A DNA stretch of 64,000 bases from Streptomyces sp. GESEQ-4 (GCF_017948455.1 NZ_JAFFSU010000012.1:62001-126000), one strand, 5' to 3'; positions 1-8,588 are shown, counted from the first letter of the stretch. Notes: generated by a model not told the origin, from the letters alone. Numbers and translations: made by a program.

Positions 1-117
1 ATGCCATAGAAACGGTCGACGTTCGGTATACCCGGTGCCGGGACACGTGTCGGTGACGGCCGAACCCTGGTTCTGGATCACTTTCCGGATACCGTTGGTG
101 ATCTTCGCTCGGTCGCG

Positions 118-309
118 ATGGCGATGGGCCTGCGGATGGCGAGGGCAGGCAATCCGTGGGGCACGGCCGCGATGTGGGTGCGAGACCGGTTGGACAGCCT
201 GTTCACGAATGAGGACTTCGTCGGCTGGTATCCGGCCGGTGGACGCAGAGGGCTCTGGCCCGCGTTGCTGGCACTGGTGTCGGTGTTGCAGTGCGCGGAG
301 AACCTCACG
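118..309 (+). pseudogene. IS1182/IS5-type transposase, N-terminal fragment
   Basis: The frame reads NPWGTAAMWVRDRLD, then FTNEDFVGWYP and LLALVSVLQCAENLT. This is the typical N-terminus of actinobacterial IS1182-like transposases, where the next conserved block would be DRQAA. Homology stops after the LT codons at about 309; the frame then runs into low-complexity sequence and a stop at 444. No DDE catalytic domain is present and no terminal inverted repeats were found. It is a decayed remnant, and its true 5' end is uncertain. Confidence 0.7.
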
Positions 310-342
310 CTGCCCGGGCGGGAAGGCTCCCGCCCGGGCAGC
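309..342. repeat. perfect 15-bp inverted repeat (hairpin)
   Basis: The arms at 309-323 and 328-342 are exact reverse complements around a 4-base AGGC loop. There is no T-tract. The hairpin starts where recognisable transposase homology ends. It may be a terminator of the T-less kind common in Streptomyces, or a scar of the rearrangement. Confidence 0.7.
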
Positions 343-575
343 GGCCGGGCCGCCTGCCGGCCGACCGCCCGATGCTGGACATCGAGGGCAACGAGTTCTG
401 CATCGGCTGAGACGCCGCGAACGCGCCTTCGCCCTGCCCCATGAGCCGGGCCTGGCGTGCTTGGCGTGCTTTATGGGACGCCTCGCCCACAGATGGACGC
501 ATTGGGCTTCGATTTCACAATTGATGATGATATGGGCCGGTCCAATGTTCCGTACTCGAACGGAGAACGCCCCCC

Positions 576-857
576 ATGCGCATCCGCACGCTCCTGACCG
601 TAACCGCCATGACTGCCGCGGCAGTCCTCGGCAGCATTGGCCCAGCCGCTGCCGGGGACGAAGAGAACAGCGGCAGCGTCGTTCAGTCCGCTTCCGGGAA
701 TGACCAGCCGGAGCATGTCGGAGATGAAATGCCGAGCTCGTCGCCTGAGCACGGCGTGAATCGAATCGGGGGCATTTCCGACCAACGCGAGATTCCGGCT
801 GCGGAACGTCCTGACGAAGACGCAGGCGGCGGCCTGCTCAGCAGGCTGTTCAGCTGA
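576..857 (+). CDS. small secreted protein of unknown function
   Basis: A 93-residue protein. Residues 1 to about 26 form a clear Sec signal peptide (MRIRTLLTVTAMTAAAV core, AAAG cleavage region). The mature part is acidic, rich in Ser, Glu and Asp, with no Cys, and ends in a short hydrophobic GGGLLSRLFS tail. The tail resembles that of small Streptomyces exported proteins, but the family was not recognised. It stands alone between the transposase remnant and the convergent ABC transporter genes. The signal peptide supports it as a real gene; its function is unknown. Confidence 0.65.
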   Translation: MRIRTLLTVTAMTAAAVLGSIGPAAAGDEENSGSVVQSASGNDQPEHVGDEMPSSSPEHGVNRIGGISDQREIPAAERPDEDAGGGLLSRLFS

Positions 858-900
858 GCGAACGCAAAGGCTGAGCCTCCTTACCTCGCCTCGGTCAGGC

Positions 901-1698
901 TTACGTCTCGGCCTGAAGTTGCATGTCGGCGAGTTCCGCTTCGAGGTGGGCCATGGCCTCGCCGCCGGCCATGAGGTCGGTGATCTGCTCCCGGGTGCGT
1001 TCGCCGTTGCGGAAGTCGTCGGCCTTCTGGCCGCGGATGAGGACGGCGAAGTGGTCGCCGACCATCATGGCGTGGCGGACGTTGTGGGTGACGAGGATGA
1101 CGGCTACGCCCTTGGCGCGGGCCTGCATGATGATCCGCAGGACGTGGGCGGCCTCCTTGACGCCGAGGGCGGCGGTGGGCTCGTCGAGGATGAGGACGTT
1201 GGCGCCGAAGTAGACGGCACGGGCGATGGCCAGGGCCTGGCGCTCACCGCCGGAGAGGCTGCCCACGAGACGGCCGCCGTCGGTGACGCGGGTGATGCCG
1301 AGGGACTGCATCTCTCGTACGGCGATCTCGCCGGCCAGCTTCTTGTCGAACAGCTTGAACGGGCCCCAGCCCTTGGTGGGTTCGGCGCCGACGAAGAAGC
1401 AGCGTCCGACGCCCATCAGCGGGAAGGTGCCGCCGAACTGGTGCACGGTGGCGATGCCCCGGTCGCCGGCGTCGCGCGGACTGTCGAGGACGACCGGTTC
1501 GCCGTTGATCTCGATCGTGCCGGTGGTGGGCTTGTGGAAGCCGGAGAGGATCTTGATCAGGGTCGACTTGCCGGCGCCGTTGTCGCCGAGCAGGCACAGC
1601 ACCTTGCCGGGCTCCACCTCGAGGGAGATGTCCTGCAGCGCGTCGGTGCCGAGGAAGGACTTGCTGATGCCGGTCAGGCGCAGAAGGGGTGCGGTCAT
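901..1698 (-). CDS. sugar ABC importer ATP-binding subunit (FrcA-like, single domain)
   Basis: A 265-residue ATPase that powers carbohydrate uptake at the cytoplasmic membrane. It has Walker A GDNGAGKS at about 38-45, the signature LSGGE at about 148-152, and Walker B LILDEPT at about 169-175. It has one nucleotide-binding domain, like FrcA, and not the fused pair of RbsA. The start was set at 1698 because a GGAAGG site lies just upstream and the ABC homology begins there; the longer open frame overlaps the permease. It follows the permease with a 2-base gap, so the order substrate-binding protein, permease, ATPase is one operon. Substrate is inferred from the adjacent inositol genes: a cyclitol or related sugar. 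Confidence 0.9.
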   Translation of the reverse strand: MTAPLLRLTGISKSFLGTDALQDISLEVEPGKVLCLLGDNGAGKSTLIKILSGFHKPTTGTIEINGEPVVLDSPRDAGDRGIATVHQFGGTFPLMGVGRCFFVGAEPTKGWGPFKLFDKKLAGEIAVREMQSLGITRVTDGGRLVGSLSGGERQALAIARAVYFGANVLILDEPTAALGVKEAAHVLRIIMQARAKGVAVILVTHNVRHAMMVGDHFAVLIRGQKADDFRNGERTREQITDLMAGGEAMAHLEAELADMQLQAET

Positions 1699-1700
1699 GG

Positions 1701-2765
1701 TCAGGCCTTCCTCGCGGATCGGGGCTTGTAGGACAGGGCGAGCCGGCGGAAGGTGTTGTTCATCAGGACCGCCGCGAGGATGAGGATGCCGAGGATCAGG
1801 CTGGCCCAGTCGGAGTTCCAACCGGTGTAGTAGATGCCCTGGTTGACGATGGCGAACGTCAGCGTGCCCAGTCCGACGCCGACGACGGAGCCGTATCCGC
1901 CGGTCAGCAGCACACCGCCGATGACCACGGCGATGATGGAATTGAAGACGAAGGACTGGCCGTTGGCGACCTGGGCGCCGTTGTAGAGGATGGTCTGGAT
2001 CACGCCGACCAGGGCGGCACCCAAACCGCTGGCCATGTACAGGGCGATCTTCACCTGGGCGACCGGGATGCCGGTGGCGCGGGCGCTTTCCTTGTCGCCG
2101 CCGATGGCGAAGATCCAGTTGCCGTACTTCATCATCGTCAGCAGCACCGTGACGCAGACCGCGATGCCGATCCACCAGAAGATCGCGACCTCGAACTGAC
2201 CGCCGATCAGCTGCCCGAACAGCGACTTCGACAGCGGGTCGGGGTTGATGGGGACGCTCGTGGTGCCGGTCGTGACGCGGGACAGGCCCAGGGTGAGACC
2301 GGCCAGACCGGACAGCGTGGCCAGCGTGACGATCAGTGAGTGGACGTTGGTGCGCGTGACGATGATCCCGTTGAGCAGGCCGACCAGCAGCCCGAGCCCG
2401 AGCGCGCACAGGATGCCGACGATCATCGGGGCACCCCAGTGGCCGGAGACGATGGCCAGCGTCATCGAGCTGCCGGCCAGTACCGAGCCGACGGACACGT
2501 CGAGTTCACCGGCGATCATCAGCAGTCCGACGGGGATGGCGATGATGCCGAGCTCGGCGGCGATGTTCAGCCAGCTCGCCGCGCCCGCCGGGGCCAGGAA
2601 CTTCTCGCCGCCGAAGATCGCGAAGAAGACGAAGACACTGATCGTTCCGATGAGCGCGCCGACCTCGGGGCGATGGCGCAGTTGCCCCAAAGGGCTCTCG
2701 GACTGCTTCGGCGGGGCGACGGCGGGCTCTTCCCCGGCCGTCGTTTCGGTAAGTGAGGTTGTCAT
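1701..2765 (-). CDS. sugar ABC importer permease (RbsC/FrcC family)
   Basis: A 354-residue polytopic membrane protein with about 8-10 hydrophobic segments after a polar N-terminal tail of about 35 residues. The stretch GELDVSVGSVLAGSS, with the glycine-rich segments after it, is typical of the BPD_transp_2 family of ribose/xylose/fructose/inositol importers. A GAAGGTGA ribosome site precedes the ATG at 2765. It forms the transmembrane channel for the ATPase and lipoprotein encoded on either side. Substrate specificity cannot be read from the sequence; context suggests a cyclitol. Confidence 0.9.
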   Translation of the reverse strand: MTTSLTETTAGEEPAVAPPKQSESPLGQLRHRPEVGALIGTISVFVFFAIFGGEKFLAPAGAASWLNIAAELGIIAIPVGLLMIAGELDVSVGSVLAGSSMTLAIVSGHWGAPMIVGILCALGLGLLVGLLNGIIVTRTNVHSLIVTLATLSGLAGLTLGLSRVTTGTTSVPINPDPLSKSLFGQLIGGQFEVAIFWWIGIAVCVTVLLTMMKYGNWIFAIGGDKESARATGIPVAQVKIALYMASGLGAALVGVIQTILYNGAQVANGQSFVFNSIIAVVIGGVLLTGGYGSVVGVGLGTLTFAIVNQGIYYTGWNSDWASLILGILILAAVLMNNTFRRLALSYKPRSARKA

Positions 2766-2797
2766 CGGGCTGTGTCACCTTCGTGGATCGGGAGGGA

Positions 2798-3889
2798 TCA
2801 GCGGACGCCGGCCTTGGCACCCGCGATCGCCGCGTCGACGTTGTCGGCGGTGACCAGGAGCGGGCCGGTCAGGATCGGGTTCTGCGGCGGGAGCACGCCG
2901 TAGGACAGGTACTGGTTGGCGATCGACACGACGTAGAAGCCCTGCAGGTACGGCTGCTGGTCGATGGCGAACATCTGGTCGCCGGCCTTGATCCGGTCGA
3001 GCTGGCTCTGCGAGAGGTCGAAGGTGCCCAGCTTGATCTTGTCGCCGGCGCCGGCCTGCTTGATCGCGGCGGCGGCGCTGTCGGCGTCCCCGACGCCGAT
3101 CGTCACCACGGCGTCGATGCCGCTGTCCTTCAGCAGCGCGCCCTTGATCGCCTGGGTGACGGCGGACGGGTTGCCGAAGTTGGAGGAAGGCAGCGGGAGT
3201 TGCTTGGATGCGGAGCCCTTGCTCGTGGCGCCGTCCTTGATGCCCTTGCAGCGGGCCTCCTGGTTGGCGGAGCCGGGGACGGTGTTGACGCACAGGATGT
3301 TCTTGGCGCCCTCTTCGGCGAATTTCGCGCCGCCCGCCTTGCCCGCCTCGTAGTCGTCCGACCCGATGTACTTCACGGCGCCGACGCGCTTGGCCGCTTC
3401 GATGCCGCCCGAGTTGTAGATGAACACCGGGATGCCCTTGGCGATGGCCTGCTTGATCGCGGAGTCCTGGTTCTCGGGCACCCAGTCCGGTACGAGGATC
3501 GCCGACGGGTTCTGCGAGATGGCGGTCAGCGTCAGCTTGGCGACGTCCGGACCGAGGTTGTCGTAGTTCTGCGGACCGAGGTAGGTGACCTTGCCGCCGC
3601 CCGCCTTCACCAGCTTCGTCGCGTCCTCGACCCCGCGCTTGACCGCGGAGAAGAACGGGTCGTCGGACTTGCCGCCGATGACGTAGATGCTGTTCTTGCC
3701 GTTGCTCTTCGTGCCGGATGTCGTTCCGCCCTCGGCCGGCGCCGTCGACTGCCCCGATGTATCGCCGGTGGCCTTGCCGCTGGCGCACCCGGTCAGCGCG
3801 GCCGCCGTCACGGCGAGCAGGCTCATCAAGGTCAGGCCGCTTCTGGAGAGACGACGGCCGGACGGCCGCCGGATCTGGGTGCGTTCCAT
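2798..3889 (-). CDS. sugar ABC importer substrate-binding lipoprotein
   Basis: A 363-residue extracytoplasmic receptor. It has a lipoprotein signal with lipobox ALTGC (Cys at about 35), then a Gly/Thr/Ser-rich linker, then a Peripla_BP_4 fold of the ribose/inositol type (IYVIGGKSDDPFF near the start, VTIGVGDAD, LGTFDLS). The start at 3889 is chosen over upstream in-frame ATGs because AAGGAG sits at the right distance and the signal peptide begins there. It is the first gene of the importer operon. The leader contains a sigma70-like promoter and a LacI-type operator. Confidence 0.9.
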   Translation of the reverse strand: MERTQIRRPSGRRLSRSGLTLMSLLAVTAAALTGCASGKATGDTSGQSTAPAEGGTTSGTKSNGKNSIYVIGGKSDDPFFSAVKRGVEDATKLVKAGGGKVTYLGPQNYDNLGPDVAKLTLTAISQNPSAILVPDWVPENQDSAIKQAIAKGIPVFIYNSGGIEAAKRVGAVKYIGSDDYEAGKAGGAKFAEEGAKNILCVNTVPGSANQEARCKGIKDGATSKGSASKQLPLPSSNFGNPSAVTQAIKGALLKDSGIDAVVTIGVGDADSAAAAIKQAGAGDKIKLGTFDLSQSQLDRIKAGDQMFAIDQQPYLQGFYVVSIANQYLSYGVLPPQNPILTGPLLVTADNVDAAIAGAKAGVR

Positions 3890-4053
3890 GTGCGGGTGCT
3901 CCTTCATGTGGTGCCGGGGGAGGGCGTGAGCGGGGCCAGGCATGGCTCGGGGTGCGGGGCGCGGGGTGTTGGGACAACTCGTTGCGGGGGGGGTGTCCGG
4001 TACCCGGCACGGCAACGCTCGATTGAGGTGTGAGCGTGGATTCAGCGAGTCGT

Positions 4054-4067
4054 TTAAATCGCTTTAA
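4054..4067. promoter_or_regulatory. LacI-type operator 1 (importer operon)
   Basis: On the minus strand the site reads TTAAAGCGATTTAA, a dyad with central CG. The same TTMAAGCGNTTYAA pattern occurs at 5372-5385 and 6678-6691. It lies just downstream of the -10 of the importer promoter, a typical repressor position. Confidence 0.7.
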
Positions 4068-4085
4068 GTTCTAAGCGGTGCGCAG

Positions 4086-4114
4086 AGCATGCTTGCGTTT
4101 CGGGAATGTGTCAA
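4086..4114 (-). promoter_or_regulatory. sigma70-like promoter of the sugar importer operon
   Basis: On the minus strand TTGACA (4109-4114) is followed after 17 bases by CATGCT (4086-4091). The operator at 4054-4067 begins about 18 bases downstream. The remaining leader, about 165 bases down to the start at 3889, shows no other clear element. Confidence 0.55.
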
Positions 4115-4214
4115 GAGTTCGCTCACAGGTGCACGCTGCGGCGTGCGCCTGTCGCATAAAAGTGCATCAGCCACATATGTGCCGCCCGGGGGCGGGCCCG
4201 ACGGCTCGACGGGA

Positions 4215-5264
4215 TCAGCGCGGTCGGCTCGTGGTCGCCCGTACGACCAGCGAAGGCGCGAGGACGATCTCCCGAGGTGCCGTGCGCCCCTGGTCGAGGC
4301 GTTCGACGGCGGCCGTCACGGCCTGCCGGGCCTGCTCCTCGGCGTTCTGGCTGACGGTGGTGAGGTTGAAGCAGCTCAGCCGGGACAGGGTGTCGTCGTC
4401 GTAGCCCGCGACGGACACGGCGCCGGGGACGTCGACCCCGGCGCCCCGCAGGGCGGTGAGCAGCCCGATGGCGCTCCGGTCGTTGAACGCGACCACCGCG
4501 GTCGGCAGGTCGCCGCCGTCGAGGAGGTGCCGCCCGGCCTTCTCACCGGCCTCCTCGGTGAGGTCCCCGTGCAGGACCCTGATCCGTTCGCCGAGACCGT
4601 GACGGCGCATGGCGGCCCGGTAGCCGCGGCGCCGGTCGGTGGCGATGACGCCCTTGCCGCCGTCGACGTACGCGATCGCACGGTGGCCGAGACCCACCAG
4701 GTGGTCGACGACCTGGCCGACTCCGTCGTCGTCAGCGCTGCGGACGACGTCGAGGTCGGCGCCGGTGATCCTGCGTCCCACCGAGATGACGGGCGCCCTG
4801 CGGTCGAGGTCGGCGAGGACGGAGGCGGGCGCCACCGGGCCGAGCAGGATCAGGGCTTCGCAGCGGAAGGCGAGGAGCGTCTCTACGGCCGTGCTCTCGT
4901 CGCGGGTCCGAGTCTGGGTACTCAGGACCAGGTCGTATCCGACGCCCTCGGCGGCCGTGTGGAGATGCTCGACCAACTCGGCCTGGAAGGCGCTGTGGAC
5001 GTCGATCATGACACCGAGCAGCCTGCTGCGCCTGCTGGCCAGGGCGCTGGCCGTGCGGTCGGGCCGGTAGCCCAGCTCGGCGGCGGCCTTCAGCACGCGC
5101 TGCCGTGTGCGCTCGCTGGGGCCGGGGATGTTGCGCAGCACCAGCGACACCGACGCCGTCGACAAGCCGACGCGCGCGGCGACATCCTCCAGCCGGGGAC
5201 GCGCAGCCCCGCCGTTGCCGCCCACGGGGGCGCCGGAGCCGAGCTCTTCCACACGACCTCCCAT
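4215..5264 (-). CDS. LacI-family transcriptional regulator
   Basis: A protein of about 349 residues. An N-terminal helix-turn-helix (LEDVAARVGLSTASVSLVLRN, about 25-45) is followed by a periplasmic-binding-protein-like effector domain (GVMIDVHSAFQAELVEHL, then VISVGRR and VSVAGYDDD). Such proteins usually repress sugar genes until a sugar or phosphosugar binds. The start is uncertain: ATG at 5264, an in-frame GTG at 5297, or a GTG just after the GGGAGG at 5252-5263. It lies between the importer and catabolic operons, and matching dyads precede both, so it is the likely regulator of locus 1. Confidence 0.9.
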   Translation of the reverse strand: MGGRVEELGSGAPVGGNGGAARPRLEDVAARVGLSTASVSLVLRNIPGPSERTRQRVLKAAAELGYRPDRTASALASRRSRLLGVMIDVHSAFQAELVEHLHTAAEGVGYDLVLSTQTRTRDESTAVETLLAFRCEALILLGPVAPASVLADLDRRAPVISVGRRITGADLDVVRSADDDGVGQVVDHLVGLGHRAIAYVDGGKGVIATDRRRGYRAAMRRHGLGERIRVLHGDLTEEAGEKAGRHLLDGGDLPTAVVAFNDRSAIGLLTALRGAGVDVPGAVSVAGYDDDTLSRLSCFNLTTVSQNAEEQARQAVTAAVERLDQGRTAPREIVLAPSLVVRATTSRPR

Positions 5265-5333
5265 GAATCCGCCGGTCTGCAGAATCTGCTGGTCCACAGA
5301 ATCTGCTGGATCTGCTGGATCTGCGCAACAACC

Positions 5334-5362
5334 TTGACATCTACCTGTGACGCTGCTGATAG
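5334..5362 (+). promoter_or_regulatory. sigma70-like promoter upstream of the Gfo/Idh/MocA gene
   Basis: TTGACA (5334-5339) is separated by 17 bases from TGATAG (5357-5362). The LacI-type operator at 5372-5385 falls at the expected transcription start, so bound repressor would block the polymerase. Confidence 0.65.
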
Positions 5363-5371
5363 TACCAGGGT

Positions 5372-5385
5372 TTAAAGCGTTTTAA
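5372..5385. promoter_or_regulatory. LacI-type operator 2
   Basis: TTAAAGCGTTTTAA, a dyad around a central CG that matches the sites at 4054-4067 and 6678-6691. It overlaps the predicted +1 of the 5421 gene. It may also affect the divergent regulator gene. Confidence 0.7.
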
Positions 5386-5420
5386 TTCATTGCCTGGCCG
5401 GCCACCGAAGGGGAATCACC

Positions 5421-6602
5421 ATGGGCACAACACCGATCAGGGTGGCGGTCATCGGGGCCGGAATGGCGGGCAGAGCCCACCTCAACGGCTACCGGCAGGC
5501 CGCGACGCTGTACGGCGCAGGACTGCCCGAGGTCCGCCTGGTCGCCGTAGCCGACGCTCACGAGCCCTTCGCCCGGGACGCCGCACGCCGCTACGGCTAT
5601 GAGCGCGCCGAGACCGACTGGCGGGCGATCGCCGAGGCCGACGACATCGACGCGGTCAGCGTCGTGGTCGCCAACCATCTGCACCGCGAGATCGTCGAGG
5701 CGCTGCTGGCGGCGGGCAAGCACGTGCTGTGCGAGAAGCCCCTCGCACCGTCCGTGGCCGACGCCCAGGCCATGGCGAAGGCCGCGGAGAACACCGGCCT
5801 GGTGGCCGCGACCGGCTTCACCTTCCGCCGCTCCCCCGCCGTCAACGCCATCCGGCAGCAGGTGCTGGAGGGCTCGCTCGGCCCCGTGCAGCACTTCAAC
5901 GGGCACTACTGGTGCGACTACGGACACGACCCCGACGCCCCCATCAGCTGGCGTTACCGCGGCGGACCCGGTTCCGGCGCGCTGTCCGACGTCGGCAGTC
6001 ACCTCATCGATCTCGGCGAGTACTTCTGCGGGCCGGTGCGCAGCGTGCAGGGCGCGGTGCTGTCCATACAGGTCCCCGAGCGGCCGACGCCCCTCGGCAC
6101 CGCAGTGGGGCACTCGGCGAACGTGCAGGTGAGCCAGGAGCGGCAGCCTGTCGAGAACGAGGACCTCGCCACCTTCACCGCGACGTTCGCCTCCGGCGCC
6201 GTCGGCACCTTCTCCGTCTCGCGCATCGCCCGCGGGCTGGCCAACTCCCTTGGTTTCGAGGTGTTCACGAGGGGCGGCGCGGCGACCTTCGAACTGTCAC
6301 GTCCGGCGGAGTTCACCATCGCCGACGCGGCGGCCGCCGACCCCGTGGACGGCTACCGGCGCGTGGTGATCGGTCCCGGCCACCCCTACATCGCCGGCGG
6401 CCTGCCCATGGACTTCCCCAGCGTGGGCCACGGCCAGCACGAGTTCTTCGTCTGGCAGGCCCGCGCCTTCCTGGAGCAGATCGCGGGCCTGGACCGCCTT
6501 CCCCCGTGCCCCACCCTCGCCGACGGGCTGCACAACCTGCGCGTCATCGACGCGATCGTCGCCTCCGCCGACGCGGACGGCAAGGCGGTCACCGTCCAGT
6601 AG
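5421..6602 (+). CDS. Gfo/Idh/MocA-family NAD(P)-dependent dehydrogenase
   Basis: A 393-residue oxidoreductase. The N-terminal Rossmann fold has VIGAGMAGRAH at about 10-20, the EKPLAPS motif lies at about 107-113, and DVGSHLIDLGEY carries the catalytic His/Asp-type signature. Family members oxidise or reduce a ring hydroxyl of sugars and inositols. The start is supported by an AAGGGGAA ribosome site. It is transcribed alone from a promoter with operator 2, just ahead of the catabolic operon, which suggests it brings an inositol isomer or cyclitol into the pathway, alongside the separate iolG-like gene at 12600. Exact substrate unknown. Confidence 0.85.
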   Translation: MGTTPIRVAVIGAGMAGRAHLNGYRQAATLYGAGLPEVRLVAVADAHEPFARDAARRYGYERAETDWRAIAEADDIDAVSVVVANHLHREIVEALLAAGKHVLCEKPLAPSVADAQAMAKAAENTGLVAATGFTFRRSPAVNAIRQQVLEGSLGPVQHFNGHYWCDYGHDPDAPISWRYRGGPGSGALSDVGSHLIDLGEYFCGPVRSVQGAVLSIQVPERPTPLGTAVGHSANVQVSQERQPVENEDLATFTATFASGAVGTFSVSRIARGLANSLGFEVFTRGGAATFELSRPAEFTIADAAAADPVDGYRRVVIGPGHPYIAGGLPMDFPSVGHGQHEFFVWQARAFLEQIAGLDRLPPCPTLADGLHNLRVIDAIVASADADGKAVTVQ

Positions 6603-6677
6603 CTCGCGAAACCTCGTAGCAACGACCTATTGACATGACATTCGGACGGGGTCATCGTTCTCGACTAGAGCGCGCTA

Positions 6678-6691
6678 TTCAAGCGCTTCAA
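6678..6691. promoter_or_regulatory. LacI-type operator 3 (iolC operon)
   Basis: TTCAAGCGCTTCAA, with a perfect AAGCGCTT core. It is the third match to TTMAAGCGNTTYAA in locus 1. A TTGACA lies at 6630-6635, but no convincing -10 at 17-18 bases was found. The site is 49 bases ahead of the GTG start of iolC. Confidence 0.65.
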
Positions 6692-6739
6692 GCTTGTTGC
6701 TCGACTTGCTCGACTTGTTTGCTCGAAGGGAAGCCAGCT

Positions 6740-7711
6740 GTGACGCCGTTCGAAGTGCTGACCATGGGCCGCGTCGGAGTGGATGTGTATCCGCTCCAGA
6801 CGGGTGTGGGGCTGGCCGAGGTCACCTCGTTCGGCAAGTACCTCGGCGGCAGCCCCACCAATGTCGCCGTCGCCGCCGCCCGCTACGGGCGTACCGCTGC
6901 CGTGATCACCAAGACGGGCCGGGACCCGTTCGGGGACTTCGTCCGTACGGCGCTGGAGGGCTACGGCGTCGACAGCGGCTTCGTCGGTACGTCGGACATC
7001 GCGCCGACCCCGGTGACGTTCTGCGAGATCTTCCCGCCGGACGACTTCCCGCTGTACTTCTACCGCCTGCCCAAGGCCCCCGACCTGGACATCGCTCCGG
7101 GCGAGCTGGACCTGGACGCGGTGCGGGAAGCGTCGGTCTTCTGGATCACCGGGACCGGGCTGAGCGAGGAGCCGAGCCGCTCGGCGACGCTCGCCGCGCT
7201 GGCCCACCGGGCGAAGGCGGGGACGACGGTGTTCGACCTCGACTGGCGGCCCATGTTCTGGAAGGACCCCGGCCGGGCACGGGCGTTCTACGCCGAGGCC
7301 CTCCGGCACACCACCGTCGCCGTCGGCAACCTCGACGAGTGCGAGGTCGCCACCGGTGAGCGTGAGCCGTATGCCGCCGCGAAGGCGCTGCTCGCCGCCG
7401 GGGTGGAGCTGGCGGTGGTGAAGCAGGGGCCGAAGGGCGTGCTGGCGATGGACCGGGACGGTTCGACGGCCGAGATCCCGCCGGTGCCGGTGGACGTGGT
7501 CAACGGCCTGGGCGCCGGTGACGCCTTCGGCGGGGCGCTGTGCCACGGGCTGCTGTCCGGCTGGGACACCCCTCGCACGGTCGCCTTCGCCAACGCCGCC
7601 GGCGCCATCGTCGCGAGCCGCCTGTCCTGCTCCGACGCGATGCCGACCGAGGCCGAGGTGACCGCGAAACTCCGGGCCGCGAGCTCGGACGACCTTCAGC
7701 GAGAGGCGTGA
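6740..7711 (+). CDS. iolC: 5-dehydro-2-deoxygluconokinase (locus 1)
   Basis: A 323-residue PfkB-family kinase that phosphorylates 5-dehydro-2-deoxy-D-gluconate in myo-inositol catabolism. The N-terminal MGRVGVDVYPLQTG and GGSPTNVAVAAARYG blocks are typical of IolC; the PfkB signature NGLGAGDAFGG lies near residue 255 with the catalytic Asp. The GTG at 6740 is chosen because GAAGGGAAG precedes it; the longer frame to 6635 would translate repetitive leader. It is first of eight tightly packed genes. A paralogue is encoded at 61543-62493. Confidence 0.9.
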   Translation: MTPFEVLTMGRVGVDVYPLQTGVGLAEVTSFGKYLGGSPTNVAVAAARYGRTAAVITKTGRDPFGDFVRTALEGYGVDSGFVGTSDIAPTPVTFCEIFPPDDFPLYFYRLPKAPDLDIAPGELDLDAVREASVFWITGTGLSEEPSRSATLAALAHRAKAGTTVFDLDWRPMFWKDPGRARAFYAEALRHTTVAVGNLDECEVATGEREPYAAAKALLAAGVELAVVKQGPKGVLAMDRDGSTAEIPPVPVDVVNGLGAGDAFGGALCHGLLSGWDTPRTVAFANAAGAIVASRLSCSDAMPTEAEVTAKLRAASSDDLQREA

Positions 7712-7715
7712 CGAC

Positions 7716-8588
7716 GTGCTGTCCGACAACGTGAGCCGGATCGTGGACGCCCGGGTGAGCGACCCCGGCGCCATCGCGGCCGCCGCCGCGCGCCGCGTGA
7801 AGGCGACCTCGCTGCTCGGCGAGCACGGCAAGGCGATGATCATCGCCGCCGACCATCCGGCGCGCGGCGCGAACGGCGTGGGCGGTGACCCGTCCGCCAT
7901 GGCCGACCGCTTCGAGTTGCTGGACCGGCTGTGCGTGGCGCTGGAGCGGCCGGGTGTGACCGGGGTGCTGGCCACCGCCGACATCCTGGAGGACCTGCTG
8001 CTGCTCGGCGTCCTGGATGGCAAGACTGTCTTCGGTTCGATGAACCGGGCCGGTCTCGCGGGTTCGGTGTTCGAGATCGACGACCGGTTCACCGGCTACG
8101 ACGCCGCCACGATCGCCGCGATGGGCTTCGACGGCGGCAAGATGCTCACCCGTATCGCCCTGGGCGACCCTGCGACTCCGTCCGTCCTGGAGAACACCGC
8201 CCGTGCCGTGGACGAGCTGAATGACCGTCAACTCATCGCGATGGTCGAGCCGTTCATGTCGGCGTGGCAGGACGGAAAGATCCGTAACGACCTCTCCACC
8301 GATGCTGTCATCAAGTCGGTCAGCATCGCCTCGGGGCTGGGGCGCCGCACCGCCTACACCTGGCTGAAGCTGCCGGTCGTCGCCGACATGGAGCGGGTGC
8401 TGGCCTCCTCCACGCTGCCCGCGCTGCTGCTGGGCGGCGAGGTCAAGGACGCCGACGCCGCGTTCGCGTCCTGGGGCAAGGCGCTCAAGCAGCCCACCGC
8501 GCAGGGTCTGGTCGTGGGCCGGTCCCTGCTCTACCCCGCGAGCGGCGACGTCGCCGGCGCCGTGGACCGGGCGGTGAGTCTGCTGTGA
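7716..8588 (+). CDS. Cgl0159-family (beta/alpha)8 aldolase-like protein (locus 1)
   Basis: A 290-residue protein from a GTG 4 bases after iolC. Blocks such as MIIAADHPARG, TADILEDLLLLG and GSMNRAGLAGS match the Cgl0159-type family that accompanies actinobacterial inositol operons and was formerly labelled deoxyribose-phosphate aldolase. By position it probably performs the IolJ-like cleavage of 5-dehydro-2-deoxygluconate 6-phosphate to dihydroxyacetone phosphate and malonate semialdehyde; that role is inference. Its last codons overlap iolB by 4 bases. A paralogue lies at 60665-61546. Confidence 0.8.
   Translation: MLSDNVSRIVDARVSDPGAIAAAAARRVKATSLLGEHGKAMIIAADHPARGANGVGGDPSAMADRFELLDRLCVALERPGVTGVLATADILEDLLLLGVLDGKTVFGSMNRAGLAGSVFEIDDRFTGYDAATIAAMGFDGGKMLTRIALGDPATPSVLENTARAVDELNDRQLIAMVEPFMSAWQDGKIRNDLSTDAVIKSVSIASGLGRRTAYTWLKLPVVADMERVLASSTLPALLLGGEVKDADAAFASWGKALKQPTAQGLVVGRSLLYPASGDVAGAVDRAVSLL

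Noticed and set aside
35..703. 222-residue frame over the transposase remnant and secreted protein
   Set aside because: The translation is Arg/Pro/Cys-rich and lies out of frame with both supported features.
901..2409. ATPase start far upstream (502 residues)
   Set aside because: The extra 237 residues overlap the permease in another frame and are Arg/His-rich noise; ABC homology starts at 1698.
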